Below are positions 49,421 through 62,900 of a DNA stretch of 64,000 bases, one piece after another. A model generated the notes under the pieces. The model ran no database searches, had not been told where the DNA came from, and saw nothing but the letters and a program-made list of their open reading frames with translations. The stretch covers positions 11,259,424 to 11,323,423 of the forward strand of contig RSEF01000017.1 in NCBI GenBank assembly GCA_003993805.1. Direction: 5' to 3'. Source of the DNA: Himantopus leucocephalus (lineage: Eukaryota; Chordata; Aves; Charadriiformes; Recurvirostridae). The position numbers and the translations under genes are program-made. The first letter of the stretch is position 1; the number at the start of each line of letters is the position of its first letter.

Positions 49421-50619
49421 TATCGAGGAAATACAGGTTCACTTGCTCTTGAATAGGCTACATACGGCATTTCAATATTCTGATATTACTAATGTGTCAT
49501 TTTTATATGTCCTCTAGTGCTTACAGGAGTCCCTTTTGGAGACGGCTCCTTGTTTTAGCTTCTAACTTAGTTTCAGACTTGTGCTTCCGGTGCCAGTTGT
49601 TTCATTACTGTTGGCCTCATTAGAAGATCGGGATTTTCTATGAGGAAATCGGACTGAGTTACAAATACAGCTCTGTATTTCACAGTACTTCAAGTACTTG
49701 AACAAAAATACCACCTCTATACTGAACCTGGTTTAAAAAAAAAGAAACAAAACGAAGCAAAAAAACCCCACAACAGAGTAAAGATCTTCAGCTGTTGTTC
49801 CCAGACTGGGAAATATGCCAATTTTTTGGATGACCATCAAATGTAGAGACTGCAAACTGGTGTCATTACTGACTTCTGAAACATGATAGTGCTTCACCAC
49901 AATGGCCGTCTTAAAGAGTAGAAGTGTGTAGCCCTTGATACCATTTTTGCTTTTTATTCAGCTTCTGTGGACAGAAAACACCCCTCCATTTGTTCTTCAA
50001 AGCAGGGGGCTGTGTTTTGGTGTTTTGTATGGTTTTGCTGCCCAGGCAATGTGAGCAGAGCCGGAGAGCCGTCCGGCTGGCTGGGGCGTCCCTCCTCCGG
50101 TGAGGACCGAGACAGGAGAGTTGATAAGAATCAGATGGAGAAAGAAAAAAGACACGTAGTAGCACGGAATGCGTACGCTCCTGTACGGGATCTCCCTCCG
50201 TCCAGCGCCATGCGTTCTCACATGGTGACTTTGGGTTTAGGGATTGAAAAACAATTTCTGGGAGAACACCGTCAGCCGTGCGGTGTCTGTGGTTCTGTCG
50301 CGGAGATGGAGTCTGCATGCACAGATTGCCACGCTCTCCACCGAACCGGGCCTGACTCCCCTGTACCCCCCGTCGCCCTTGCAGTTCGCAGCGCGGGGCG
50401 ACCTGCCGGGCACAGGCGCAGCGCGAGCAGGCTCCGCCGGCGCGCTTTCTCCTCGCTGCTGCGTCCAAGGGACTGTAATGAGTAGAGCTGCTGAAGGGCG
50501 GCGGGAGGTTGGTCTCAGTGATCCGGTAGTGCCGGGTGTCACGCCGAAGCCATGGCTGCAGGCGCAGGGCAAGCCAGCCGGCTGCCGGCCTGAGCCCAGT
50601 CTCGCTGCGAGCACCAGCC

Positions 50620-50655
50620 CCGTCCTGCCCCCAGTCCTGCCCCCAGTCCTGCCCC
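50620..50655. repeat. 12-bp GC-rich tandem repeat, about three copies
   Basis: Three consecutive units of CAGTCCTGCCCC (the first imperfect) occur in a GC-rich intronic patch. No N interrupts them, so this looks like an ordinary short minisatellite. Confidence 0.8.
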
Positions 50656-51934
50656 GGTGCAGGTGCTCCGTTGGGTGGAGGGGTTGGCACCAGCCGTGGC
50701 AGCGCCCGGGTGCTGGGAAATGGGGAGACTCCCTGCTCAGCCGTGCCGGGCGTTGCTCCATGCCTGGCGTGGGGATGGCGGGGCAGAGGCACCGGCTTCC
50801 TCTCCGCCGCCCTTTTCCTGCTCCCTTCATGGATGTTCCTACCCTACTTCAACAAATAACCCCCTGTGCAGGGCTACGGGAGGCGCCTCCCTCGGAGCTC
50901 TGCTTTGCGCTTCATGCAGGTTCTTGTCTCGGGCCTTGTTTATCCCACACCTGACTCCAGCTTTTTTCGCTTTTTCTTTCACAGAGTAAATCTCAATCAG
51001 GTGGACTATAAGGGAAAAGTGCAGAGGTCATTGCGAACTGAGTCTCGGTGTAGTTATGAGAAGGAGTTTGTTTCTGGAAGAGGAATCTGTCCCTCCCAGG
51101 ACAGGCGGTCCGTGCCAGCAGAGCCCATTGCTGGGTCGGCTCTTGGGCTAAATAATAGACCTGGAGCATCCACTTTGCTTGATTGTCTTCCCAAGCAGAA
51201 GCTTTTACATTCAAAAGCCACACTGTGATCTCCATTACAAATACCCTGACAGGCCTGTAAATATTTGACAGGTTTATTCACAGCTGCTTGCGTGTGGAAA
51301 ATATTTTTATGATTCTTCCCCCAATCAGCCGGTGGAGACGGCTCTTCCCTCCGCCGCTGAGCGCCGGCGTCTCGCAGGCACGCTCGCGGAGCTGCGGGGT
51401 GAGAGCAATATGCCAAGTTCTGCAGTCAGGTTTTTCCCTGCAGGGCATTTCTCTCTGTTGTTACTGATATTACTGCTATTATCCCATGCACCCTCAGGGG
51501 CCCGCGTGTCTTGCCATCTTTAGACAGATGATCTGTTTTGATGGTGGAGTTCCTGGCTGCTCTCCCAAGAGCAGCAACTGTAGAAATTCTGTAAACCTGA
51601 ATCCATTCACAAAGCTTCATAAAACAAAGCCGGCGGAGGTTACCGATAGGCGGAGGATCTGAAAGGCTCCCAGAGCACGGTCCCGCGGTTCGGCCGCTCC
51701 GGCTGCGGCAGGCGACGCTCCTGCCGTTCAGACAGCGACAAGGTGCTCACGTTTTTAGTAACAGGGACAGTGTTCTCCCCTGGGTGTGATCTGGCCGGCT
51801 GCTGATTTTCTTTCTAATACTTTTAATTTGGGTGTGTGAAATCTGAGAAGACTCAGCTTCATAACAGCCGTGTAAAGTGGCCGCGCGGTGGCCGCGCTTT
51901 GCCGGTATCTGCGTGGGGAGGGAGAGGCCGGGCC

Positions 51935-51982
51935 GGTTCGAGGCCGGGGCGGTTCGAGGCCGGGGCAGTTCGAGGCCGGGGA
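51935..51982. repeat. 16-bp GC-rich tandem repeat, three copies
   Basis: The units GGTTCGAGGCCGGGGC (51935-51950), an identical copy (51951-51966) and AGTTCGAGGCCGGGGA (51967-51982) lie head to tail. GGTTCGA resembles a tRNA T-loop, but no clover-leaf can be drawn around it. Confidence 0.88.
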
Positions 51983-52501
51983 CACCAGGGCAGCGGCACC
52001 CCAGAGCCTCCCCCGAGAAGTGTTTAGAGAACGTTTTGCAGGAGGTGTGGGATGAGGTTAATATGTGTTATTTCTGAATTTCTTATTGCTACCAACGCTG
52101 TTTGTCTGTTGGTGCTCACACTTCTTTTCACATAACTCTGTTCCCAAGACGCCGCTGTGCGGCGTGCTGCCCGTGTCACACAGGTGAGTTGCGTCACCTA
52201 CTGTTAAAGCGCAGCCGGGTGTGGGGAGCACCACACACCCCGCCACCCCTTCGTTAGGGGCAGCACTAACGACCTCCCTGCAGACCAGGGTTCCTCTCCC
52301 ACCCCGGCCACAGCGACCCGACTGCCCTGCCTGGCTTCAGGCCGTGTCCCTGTCTCGGAGCCACCCTGGGTCGTCCCCTGCCCCGCTGTGTCCCCGCCTG
52401 TCCCCAGGTGCAGCCGTTGTCACTGCATGCTGTGGGCACAGGGCCGGCGGAGCCACCGGCAGGGCTGGGCGGGCGTTTCACTGGTTTCCACGGGCGGAAG
52501 A

Positions 52502-52549
52502 GGGTCCCAGTTTGCTCTCGGCCGCGGGTCCCAGTTTGCTCTCGGCCGC
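52502..52549. repeat. 24-bp perfect tandem duplication
   Basis: Segments 52502-52525 and 52526-52549 are identical, starting GGGTCCCAGTTTGCTCTCGG. No N separates them. The size and GC content resemble the N-flanking duplications elsewhere, so it may be a real minisatellite or another join with the N removed. Confidence 0.88.
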
Positions 52550-54605
52550 GGGGCGGCGGTGCCATTGCCATCCTCCTGCTTTGCTCTCAGGCACTGCCGT
52601 GCCACGGTGTTTCAACATGTTCTAAGTGCACCAAAAAGTTTGACATATCTCAGTGTATCTCGGAAGTACTGCAGCATGAGGGTTTGACATGATACATTAT
52701 GATAATCCATAGTATAGAGACATTAACACAGGGGTCTTTGACAAAATACATTGTAATGTCTCTGAAGGAGCCATTACAATTTATCTTGTCATTCTGGAGC
52801 ATAGAGTGGTTGCAATGTTAAGATGGCTCTGCATAAATTCACATGTAGACTGTTTCATTTGATTTTTGGAATTCTTTCAAGTGGAATGGCACAGCCCCAT
52901 TTGTAGGTTAACCCTTCGCTGTCCCCTTCCCCGGGGGTGGGTCCCCGCTGGGCTGCGGGGGGCTGTGGCGGGAGCGGCGAGGAGTGGGCACCCCGCGGCC
53001 GCCCTCCTGCGGGCAGGGCGGAGAGCTGACGTGACTAACGCCCGTGGTACGTGAATCTCCTGCTTTATGCTCTCAACGTGTATTTTGACTCATTTAACAG
53101 CAAATGCTAACCTTACTGTGATGCAGACATGAAAGATATTTATCATAAGCAGCGACATTTGTTACTGAATTAACAGATAGAAAAGGGAATGCTTTCAGCC
53201 AGCAAACAAACCGCTCTGTCCTCAGGTGGGGTTTTTCTTCTCTCTCCCCTACGATTGTCCTGCTTGTGGCCACCACCCCCGCAGTTCCCCTTGCCAAAGC
53301 CAACGGGCTGTACTTGTGCTACTCTGAGCTGCCCTGTTCAAAGGGAGCCGGGTTCTGCCCCGACAGCATGTGTCCGAGACAAGTGCCGGGGTTTTCCTCT
53401 CCCGGGAGCTGTGGCCTTTACCTGGAAAACCGTCCCCTGCTCCGCCAGGCCCGAGGATGGCTCCCGCCATGGCTTCCCTGCGAGCCAAGGTCCCCAAATG
53501 GGATGGGAACGTACACCCCCAGCGGGAAGGGTCAGTGTGGGAAGCGTTGGCGTTGCGGCTGCAAAAAATCTGACAAGTCCTTTGCCTGCTTTGCTGGATC
53601 TTTAAGACCTGTACTAAAATTCCATCATCTCATTTCCCAGTATTAAAATTTCAGCAAAATATAAAGTTTTCATTAATCTCCTGCAGCAAATTTAGTACTC
53701 TGAACTGGCAGTTGATTCAGCTTTTAGGACTACATTAGCTGGGATATTAAACAAAACGTGTCATTCTTCAGTATCTTCTGTAAGAAGCTAAATCAGTTTT
53801 CAAACATATTTATACCACTTTATCTAACGGCATCTGAATGTTCATTTAGAGCTGAGATGCTTTATTAGCAGCTGGCATAGAAATTACTCTGCACAAAATT
53901 ATATATCGCATTATAGTAATGTTTAAATTGGTGTTAATCCAACGTCATAAAATGTAAAAAATCTTTAAAGTGCATTATATTTTTTCAGTAATTGGCATTT
54001 TGGCTTAATGAGATGTTACCTTTTATAAAGCCAGTACCTGCGGTAGTAATGAGAATACTAATCAGTAAATAAAGCGCAGCTCGGTTACCGCAGGGCTGAG
54101 ATCAGAGTGCCCGAGGTGTTGCCAGCGCTGCAGCAAGGCGCCGGCGTCATCTCCCACGTGGGGGGAAGCTGAAACGCAGGAGAACGGTGCTAGTGCATAC
54201 GTCGAGGGCGGCACCGGACAATCCTGCCCTGGCCAGGGACAGGCGGCCTTCGCCAGGCTCCTTCCCGGGTGACGCGCTGCGGGCGTGCAGGGGCATCGCG
54301 CCAGGCCAGCCCCCGGGGGTCCACGGTCCGGGGGCGTCTCGTGTCACGTGAGAATCTGCCGCTGGGGCGCTGCACTGCCCTTCATGTGGGACGCAAACAT
54401 GTGTGGTAATGTCCTTAATGAATTAGTGAATTGGTCTTTGGATGGAGGGTGACAATTTCCTCCTCCCAGAGACATGGACTTGAGCATTTTGTTCTTTCTT
54501 AAAAAGGCATCTGCAGCTGCAGACGTCACAGCCGTACTTACCTGCTAGCTGAGTCGTACACTGTATTTTACACCTCTCGTTCATTATTGTTGGCTTGTTT
54601 TGCAG

Positions 54606-54746
54606 GTTCAAGAGGAGAAGAGGTCTCGGAGGAGGACCCCCAGATCGATATAGCTACAGTGCAGGACATGCTCAGTAGCCACCATTACAAGTCCTTCAAA
54701 GTCAGCATGATCCATCGGCTTCGATTCACCACTGATGTTCAGTTAG
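54606..54746 (+). CDS. MAPKAP1: SIN1 exon: linker and start of PH domain
   Basis: The exon begins GT completing Ser356, then TCA AGA GGA GAA, and ends GTT CAG TTA G before donor GTAAAT. It matches human residues 357-402. The first dozen residues ([12 protein letters not shown]) differ from the human linker, as expected for the less conserved spacer before the PH domain. After it, [20 protein letters not shown] is essentially unchanged. [13 protein letters not shown] contains the equivalents of Arg393, a phosphoinositide contact, and Thr398, an AKT/S6K phosphorylation site in mammals; both are present. Reading through the donor would add about 23 codons before a stop. The acceptor is strong. 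Confidence 0.97.
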
Positions 54747-57700
54747 GTAAATCAATCCGTACTGTAACACTTAGGAAAATGGAACGGTTCAAACCTTTGG
54801 CCATCTCTAATAGCTGACTGTCCATCCCAGAGGTTTTTAAAGCAGTCATTATCATGTTGGTCTCTCTTACCATGAAGCACATCACTCGGAAGCGTTGCTA
54901 GCATTTCAGCAGTGAAAAAAAAATTGCTTTCAGTTGAAAATACTTTGGTATTTTTATTATCCACAATCAGCTAGCACATGTTTCTTCTGAAAGAAGGCCA
55001 TTATTTAATGACCCCTTCTCTTTTTTTTTTTTAATTTAGGCTTCCTAATGGAAAGCTTCTTGCCAAGTGTTTTGTTATTTTTAAACAAGGCTATGCAACA
55101 TTGGGAATGATTAGGTTTTTCCTTTTCTGAGTCTGAAAGATTTTAACAACCAAGTGGAAATTCGAGGTGAAACAAAATAAAACTAGCATTCTCTAAAGGT
55201 TTTATATTGTCCTTATTAGCTTTCTGAATGCTTTTGAAAACCCGAAGGCCAAGGGATGACAGAATCTTGAATTATAAAAGCCCCATTACTGTTTTAAAAT
55301 GATTGAATGGCTTTTTATCTTTGTGTTTAAATTGTGAAAATTTGATTAATGATGCATTGGTAGGTGACCTGTGACATTCCTGCAAATACCTTCCATAAAG
55401 AAATGATTCAGCAGTAAAATATTAAGTGCCGTAATGTTTACAAAATATGTTTATTCTGAAGAATTCAGTAGAATTGTTAAATTTATACTATAGCATTTTC
55501 TGTATTATTGTCACTACAGTCTCTTCATTCTTCCGTCCTTAAGCACATATAAAAGTATATGTCTCTAAAATTTTATGAAAGAGGCTTACCTAGTTTATTT
55601 TTAACTGTCTTGTTATGGAAGGATTTATATGCTGGTGCTGAAGCAGGACAGCACTGGGCACGATTTCTGCTTTAGAGCAAACTATCTGGGTGCGATAGTT
55701 TGCTTCCAGTGAAGTTTGACTCACTGTATCTGGAAAGTGTCAGAAATGAGAGCTTGAAAAGGTCATGACAGATCACTAAAGATAAATGGTTAAGGGAGAA
55801 TAGCTGTTAAATGAAACAAATGGCTTAACTTGTGTAGCAGTGGAGGAGCTGACCCTGTCCAGTAGTGTAAGGACCATAAAATTTCCCTTTTATAACAATA
55901 TGTGAACTTGTATATTTTTGACGGCAGTACACTGACAATGTGATTTTTATAATGCCATTACTTTTTGAAAATCAAAGAAAACCCCAGTGAGATATTCAAA
56001 GTTTGGGCAGATGTACAGCATCAAAACCTCTAAATAAAGTGAAAGTAAGTGTGTGTTGCTGGGTTTCCTCATGAATTTTTAAAAGATATTAGAGCCATGC
56101 TGGTAAAATAAGCATTGAGGTGCTATTTGGGTTAGTGCTACTGAGTGTTAATGCGTTCATCTCCTGCGAGTGACAGACTGCTCCATACACTCTGAAATTC
56201 AAAAAAAGATGTCTCATTTTTTTTTGTCGCTCATCAGTAACGGTGGTTCGGGAGCCAGTCCGTGTCACTTTAAAGATGGCCAGTTGCAAAGACTTCTCTC
56301 TGTAGCATTTTTATCTCATCAGTCCCATGTAACAGCCGTCGAAAAGCGGCAGTTTTCTTAGTGGACACTGAGAATCCAAAGTCGCTCCATTGCTCCTCAT
56401 TGACAGTGTCGATGGTGCCGGTAGCTGTGCAGGAGCGTATCGGCGGCCAGGCCAGCTGAAATACCGCACAGTGCTCGCACTGAAAATAGCCGTGTGGGTT
56501 CAGAGGTGAGTCCTGGTTTCCCAGACTTCTCGTGGAAGAGTGTTTAGATGTGAGAGAACCCCGACGTGGTGGAGCAGACGCTCAGCGCAGCTCATCTCCA
56601 CTCCCTGCCCTTCGCTCCGGCAGCATAAGACGTCCGCATGTCATTGCATTGGAATAGATTCTGTACTGCACTGTGTTGCAGTTGCATAGAACGGGTAGCA
56701 ATAGCGCGAGCTGGGTTTGTGAGTTACGGTTTGCATACTGGTACCTTTTGAAATGCTGTAGCTGTTTTGAGGTCTGATCATTTAATTTGAGGCAAAGTTT
56801 ACTGACAATATTAGAGTAAGCTTGATCTTTTGTACGTTGTGCATAGTTCTTCTTGAGAGTAAAAAGCGATCCGTAGATGACCATGGGAGGGGTGACCACC
56901 TTTGGACTGGTGGTTTTATTCCAGTGGACAGCTTTAGCCGTAGCAGTTTAAGGTCTGGAGTTTTATGGTTTAGCTCATATTACAGCGTAACGCACATACA
57001 GGAGTACTCTCAACATTTTTACAAAGGTTCTATCGTGGTGTGAAGACGTGAGACACATTTGCTTGTGTATCACATTAGCAAAACTAAAAGAAGCATATTG
57101 TCTTGGAAAATTACTGCTGGCAAGTACTTCAGAAAAGGGGGGGAAGTTGCAGACCCCAACAAAGGAAGCAAGAACAGAACAGTGTTACTGGACTAGTACA
57201 TCTATGACATTTCTTTTGATAAAATGAATGAATGAAAAAAATAATAGGGAAAGCATTTTTACTTGGGTTTTGAGTATGACTAATTTGTGCTGCGATACAG
57301 AGACTGCAGAAGCCACGTACATAATCCTGGTTTGATTTTAGGTTTCAACACATACAGATTGTGAGAACAATAACACAAAAAAGACAACATTCTTTGTCAA
57401 TGTGCTCTTTGGATGTGTGTGAGCTTAAGCCAGTGATGTCGAGATACAGAAATAATGGATGAAGTATACAGCAACAATTTGCAGATAAAAATAATAGAAG
57501 TTAAAGTGTATTTTACATGATAAAAAAAAGATGAAAGAGGAGGAAGTCTGTTACAGCTGAGATGGTTACAAAATCCATGCTTGGTGAAGTAGCCTCTGCT
57601 GAAAAGATTGATGCAATGGGGAGTGACCTTGGCTTGGAGCAGGAGCTGGTGATGTATGTATGAGCATCTCTCTGCTAAATGGACCCAGATTTGTAGCACT

Positions 57701-59832
57701 AATATACATGGAAGCCCAGAACCAAACTCAGGATGGCAATAAATCAACAGCCACTTTGGGTGTCATTTCTGGTTTATATTCCACTATTGTTCTATCACTT
57801 TAATTCATGTCACTATCATCTGTTCATCTGGAACAGTTTTATATAATTTTCCAGTGGAGTTACCTGACAAATCCTATCAAATTAACAAGGTGCATTAACA
57901 ATATTGACTGACTGTGAATTCTGAAGTTGCAGGACCGTACAGTGAAATCTTTTTAAGGATATTTTCAGGGGTAGCGTTTTAGAGGAAGGGATGGGGAACA
58001 ACCCTCACACACAAAGAATTTGCACCTTTATTTTTAGAACTCGCCTTGACTTTTTTCAGTGAGAAAATAAGAACTTGTACCATCAACTTCACATATTTTC
58101 CTTAAACTACAGAAAATGCCATTTTGAATAATTAACCATTACAGTGAAATAACAATGCCGATTTTGAATAATCTGTCCAAAATTAAATTATAAAACAAAA
58201 TGGGCTCCAGATACAGCATCAGTCTGCTCAAATTAGCTAGTTCTAGCAGTCCTTGTGTTAATTGGACTCTTGATACAATGCTTAATTGAAATGTGATCTC
58301 TCTGATGTGACGTATGTTTAATGACAAAGCGCATTCTTGGATTAATAGAAGCGGGAGGGGGTTGGTGGTGTTCTTATAACCCATCGTAATAGCCAGGGCT
58401 GAAATGGAGGTAACCTTGGGGTGGTGGAAGGGACCGCAGCGAGAAGCCGCTGCAGGCGTCGGCTCCTGGGGGTCTGCGTGCTTTGATTTGGGAGTTGCAT
58501 AAGATACAAACGAATGTGGTTTGCAAATTCTGCAGCTATGACCAGACTTTAAGAAATACTGCGTTATTTTTGGAGGGCTTGGGAGTTACATGTGTGGCAT
58601 CTTACTTTTATTTTGTCACATCTCTTAAAAGTTTTATCATCAGCTCCTTTAGGTTTTCTTGTGCTTCAGACGAGCCAAGCGTAGTGCATTTGAAAGCATC
58701 AGAGCCAAAAGCCTCCAGAGGGAAAAGGTTCTCTCTGCTGTTTTTCCAGAGATGCAAGAGTTAAATGATGTTTAAATACCTTTTCCCTGTATCGCTTCCT
58801 TTTGTCACTTTCTCATGAGCTTCACCCATAACTCATGACTGAAGAAATGTAATTATTTTTAAGGCTCCACACGTGTTGATGTAAAAAGCATACTGGGAAG
58901 TTTGTTCAGTCATGTCAACAGCTACTGAACAATGAGCTGTTCATCAGTGTGGCGTAGCCGGGCTTTTGCTTCGCAGTACCGGGGTAAAGGCGGCTATAAA
59001 TTCCAGCGCGTGTCCCGGGCCGGTCCCAGCACACTGCGAGCCCCCGGCGCGCCCCGGCAGCCTCCCGCTGGACGGGCTCTTCTTGCCCAACTTCGGGAGT
59101 GACGTGTGGAGGGATGATAGAGGGATTTTCTGCTCTCGCTCGTGAAAGGTCTGCTGTAGGATGCGGCCATCCCCAGGTCAGCCTACATGCAGCAGCAGCA
59201 AAGCAGCAGCCATCTGGGGACGCCCGTGTTGGGAAGCGGCGCCCGGCGCCCGTGCCAGGAGCTACACAGATCCTCAGCTTGCTTTCAAAGCAGCCTAATT
59301 AGAGCTGGCTTTAAAATGCCAGCAGTGTAAAAACGCACAGGGTCTCTGGGACTGGATGTCTTTGTTTATGAGGATCTGGGTAACACAAAGAGCGTCTCTG
59401 TGATGCTGCAAATGGGTGTTGTCTGCTCATAGAGAGGATGTAGTGTATGTGCTGTATAGGAGATGGAACGGGGACGGTGTGTGATAGTGTCTATTACATA
59501 GAATAGTGGTGATTGAAAAACTAGCAGTATCTTTTTATAAATCTTGCAGCTCATGCAGCTACTGCTTCCAGAAGAGCTCTGTATGTGTTGAGAAGAATTT
59601 TTTCTGTGATATTTCTCTCTTGTTGGTATGCTCATGCAGGAGAATAAAATGCAGATTATCAGTGCGGTTTGATAACCATTTGCGTTTGGTTTCAAAAGCT
59701 CCTGTGCTTTCAGAAAGCCCAAAAGGGCAATATACTTTCATCCCATTTAAGATTTATAAAGTGTGTCAAACAGCTGATATGAAATCGCTTAAACAGATCA
59801 CTATTGTGGCTCTCTATTCTTTCTCATCTCAG
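54747..59832 (+). other. MAPKAP1: MAPKAP1 intron, 5.1 kb
   Basis: Donor GTAAAT, acceptor CTTTCTCATCTCAG. The sequence is AT-rich and largely featureless. 55000-56100 contains conserved-looking AT-rich DNA without clear motifs, and a small GC-rich patch lies near 58980-59260. The open frames at 57397-57747 and 59366-59722 (- strand) and 59506-59853 (+ strand, overlapping the exon start in a different frame) show no protein family signature. No mobile element was recognised. Confidence 0.9.
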
Positions 59833-59970
59833 GTATTTCGGGAGACAAGGTAGAGATAGACCCTGTTACTAATCAGAAGGCCAGCACTAAGTTTTGGATT
59901 AAGCAGAAACCCATTTCAATCGATTCTGAACTCCTCTGTGCCTGTGACCTTGCGGAAGAAAAAAGCCCAA
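59833..59970 (+). CDS. MAPKAP1: SIN1 exon: PH domain core
   Basis: The exon begins GT completing Gly403, then ATT TCG GGA GAC, and ends AGC CCA A before donor GTGAGT. It matches human residues 404-448 plus the first base of Ser449: [20 protein letters not shown], then [20 protein letters not shown] and EEKSP. This is the middle of the PH domain, which folds over the mTOR kinase region and is released by PIP3. The lysine of KQKPI equivalent to human Lys428, a reported phosphoinositide contact, is present. The only clear human difference is SIDSEL for SIDSDL. It ends in phase 1, so the remaining PH strands and C-terminus lie in exons beyond 64000. Confidence 0.97.
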
Positions 59971-62900
59971 GTGAGTAGTCCTTTTTATTTATGTTCTCCC
60001 TTCTCTCCCTCCCTGTATGTGCTAGATGTCCAAAGAATTATTGCTACCATGTCCTTTTCTTTCTATAGGTGTATTTTATTCATCATAGGATGTTTTTAAT
60101 CTGACTCAATTCTGTTACGGAGAACACAACGTAAACAGATACGCATGTGATGTGTGTCCTTTTAATGCTGCTTACGGCTAATGGCATCATTAAGAGAGTG
60201 TCTTGCCCACTGTCAGTAGCAGCTAACAGTGTCACTCCAAGGAAACACTGCCTTTGCCTGGCTGGTCTCTAGCCCCGTAGCACCGTAGTCAAATATATGT
60301 TTCAACACAATTGCAATTTTTTTGAACTTCTTAACATCCAAACTGGTTCTAAACAATTTCTTAGGTGCGATTGAGGATCTCGGACATAGAGTAAGTATCA
60401 GCACAGTCTAAGTTTGCTTCAGCCGTGGCGGCAGGGTCTCCGGGATTCCGACATGCTGCTCTGAGAGTTCAGTTTGGGGAAAGCGGTGACCGTGCCTGGC
60501 CGGCAGCGATAGCTATGCTAGCGGGAGGATGGGCTGGACATCCCAGTTCAGCCAGTCATCAACAGGAGGTCAGAGTTTGCCATGCTCGGAGTGCGACTTC
60601 AAAAGCCAAGTGCTTTTGCTTGTTGTATCAGTGGAGTAATGAGAGTCTGTATCCGTACAATTTGTTTTAAAAAGCCCAAGATAGGCCCTGGGGGAGTTGG
60701 GCAATGTCTCCCGGTGGTGCCAAAATGTAACTATCTGCTATCAAAAAGTAACTGTGGTTCAAAAGCTCAGATGGATTTTATACACTTGTGCTTTTGCAGG
60801 GTAGGGATGCTGAGTATTAAGTACTTATCTGCAAGGTGACAGAGAGGGAGAATTATGTGATACATATTTACAGAGGTAATGATCTGTTGAATTCTCTCGG
60901 AAGAGTAAATTTATGGCTGCCACAGATTTTATCAGCAATTATTGAACTATATCCTTCTCCCCTTCATTACCCCTTCCTACTTCCATGTTCTTAGTCCAGT
61001 CATTGTCTTCCTTTTCTGTCTCTCCAGCAAGATTTCATGGTCCTTGGGAAGGCATGATCCCAAGGAGAGACTTCCCTAATGACCAGGCAGTCCAAAATGC
61101 GTAACCATTGTCTTTAGAGTTCAAGGTGCAGTTTTGCACTTGTAAATGCATTAATACTTCTGGGTTTGTAGCCACATTTCATTTCAAATGCAAACACTTG
61201 TGGTGGTAAAATTGTGCCCACAAAATGAGGCTGTATCTGAAAAGCCAGCCTTGAGAGCCGAGGCTTCCAGCTCACACATCAATACCATAGTCTGAGACCT
61301 TCAAGCCGTCCCAGAACCTCCAGAACTGCGTCCTGCAGGGGACGGGGCTCTTCGGCCCCAGAGGCAGCACCTGCTGCTGGAGGAACCCAAATGCTGCCAA
61401 CCCACACAGAAAACAGGGACAGAATTTCGACCCCCAAACAGAGCCCAGCGGTGGAACGGCAGTACCTTCACGTGGAGACTGTTGAATGAAGAACCGTGGT
61501 CACTTTGGAGACGATGCTGACAGGTTATGACAGAGGCAACCTTTATGATACTGAAGGTTTTTATTTACTCATTTTCACGTGGCCATCATAAACTTTTCCT
61601 ATTAAATAAGCATAGTTCCAAAGCTGAAAATAATTCCTTCTGAACCCTGCTGACCTCTTCCCGATTCACTAAAGATGTTCCGAAAGTCATTATTTTAGGC
61701 CAGTAAAAGAGACTTTTAGTGTGACATCTCAGAATGATACATTTTGGGGAACTCTTAACAGCAGATCAGTATCTCTTGAATTTTAAATGGAAAAAAGTTA
61801 TTTTAGTAGCATAAAGGAATGAAACTCACTGTATTTCACAAGTTTTGTCTGTGATTTTTATCAGCATAGTGATATATGTTTGTAGCAGAGTTTACATCAA
61901 AAATTATTCCCGGATCTTCCTTGAATGAATTATTGCAAAGAAAGAGAGGCTGAGTAAAGATAAGGTCTTTGAGTTCTGCAATATATTTTGTTTTCATGTT
62001 TTTATCTCTTGTAACACAAACACGCTCCATCTCGTCTTTCAGAAGTGTTCTGCACATGTAACAGTGTTCGTACAGTCACACCGGGTAAAAGCAGTGTGTG
62101 TTTTATGAAGCTGCCTGCCTTCCCTAGGCACTGGCGGTCGGGGTTGTAATAAAGTTGAGTCCCGCTTCGCTAGACTGACTTCTTGTAATGCTGCAAGAGG
62201 TGAAGGGTTTGCGGGAGCCTCCAAATGTGACCTTGCTTTTTAGTAAGAGCAAAGGGTGTTGGGAGTGGGGTCTGGTCGCTGTGGTCAGTATAGCTGGAGG
62301 TTTCTGCAACAATTGTTCCTCTGAATGTGGTAATTAACACGGTTTGATATTCAGTTAGCTCTTACTTTCTGCAGATTAAAGAGATTTCAGGGTTTCTACG
62401 GGTACTTTTCTGCAGAAACATAAAAATAGAAATTGCATATCAATATAGCGGAGAGCTCGTGCTTATTTTCAGTTAGTTTTCTCTGAAAAGACAGGTTCAT
62501 GCAGCGAAGCTTTAGTGGCACTTGTGCGAGCGTTAAAGGACTCAACAGCTTCAGAGATGACGTGTTGTGAATATTTACGGACAGGCTCAGAGTCATTCTG
62601 GACGGGGCTGAAGCTTTCCTGTGCTGTGAGTTCGTAGAACTTAGAGCTGCATTCAATGAAAACAGAAAATGAAAACAGAAAATGAAAACAGAAAATGAAA
62701 ACAGAAAATGAAAACAGAAAGCTTTGGCATCTAATTTGCCATTAGTGTGGGTATTGTAGGCAGGAATGGCTGATGATTTTTGTTTGCCCTTGTAGTAGGC
62801 CTGGGTCAGCATTTGAATTTTTATTTGTAAATTAAATCAGACTCCCTGAATTTAGACAGAGGGAAGAGGTAATGGCCCTGCTGGCTCGATCAAATGCCAT

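Larger units (their letters stand above)
46249..54605 (+). other. MAPKAP1: MAPKAP1 intron, 8.4 kb
   Basis: Donor GTATGT; strong T-rich acceptor (GTTGGCTTGTTTTGCAG). The first 300 nt hold the read-through tail and a poly(A) signal. The stretch 46600-49900 is mainly AT-rich, with a candidate non-coding element at 49190-49420. From 50040 to about 53560 GC-rich patches dominate, with three small tandem repeats (50620-50655, 51935-51982, 52502-52549); another GC patch lies at 54080-54370. The 293-codon reverse frame at 49911-50792 and the 236-codon forward frame over the same DNA show no domain and are treated as chance. Confidence 0.88.

Noticed and set aside
49911..50792. 293-codon open frame on the - strand
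   Set aside because: It lies in GC-rich intronic DNA where forward frames of 236 and 197-odd codons also stay open. It is low-complexity, rich in Pro, Arg, Ala and Ser, includes a short tandem repeat, and shows no domain.
51935..51982. GGTTCGA motifs suggesting a tRNA T-loop
   Set aside because: They are part of a 16-bp minisatellite, and no acceptor, D or anticodon stem can be formed around them.
54747..55181. Read-through of the exon ending 54746 (about 23 extra codons) with AATAAA at 55176
   Set aside because: The signal is over 400 nt from the exon in very AT-rich DNA and no GT-rich region clearly follows; weaker than the case after the cassette exon.
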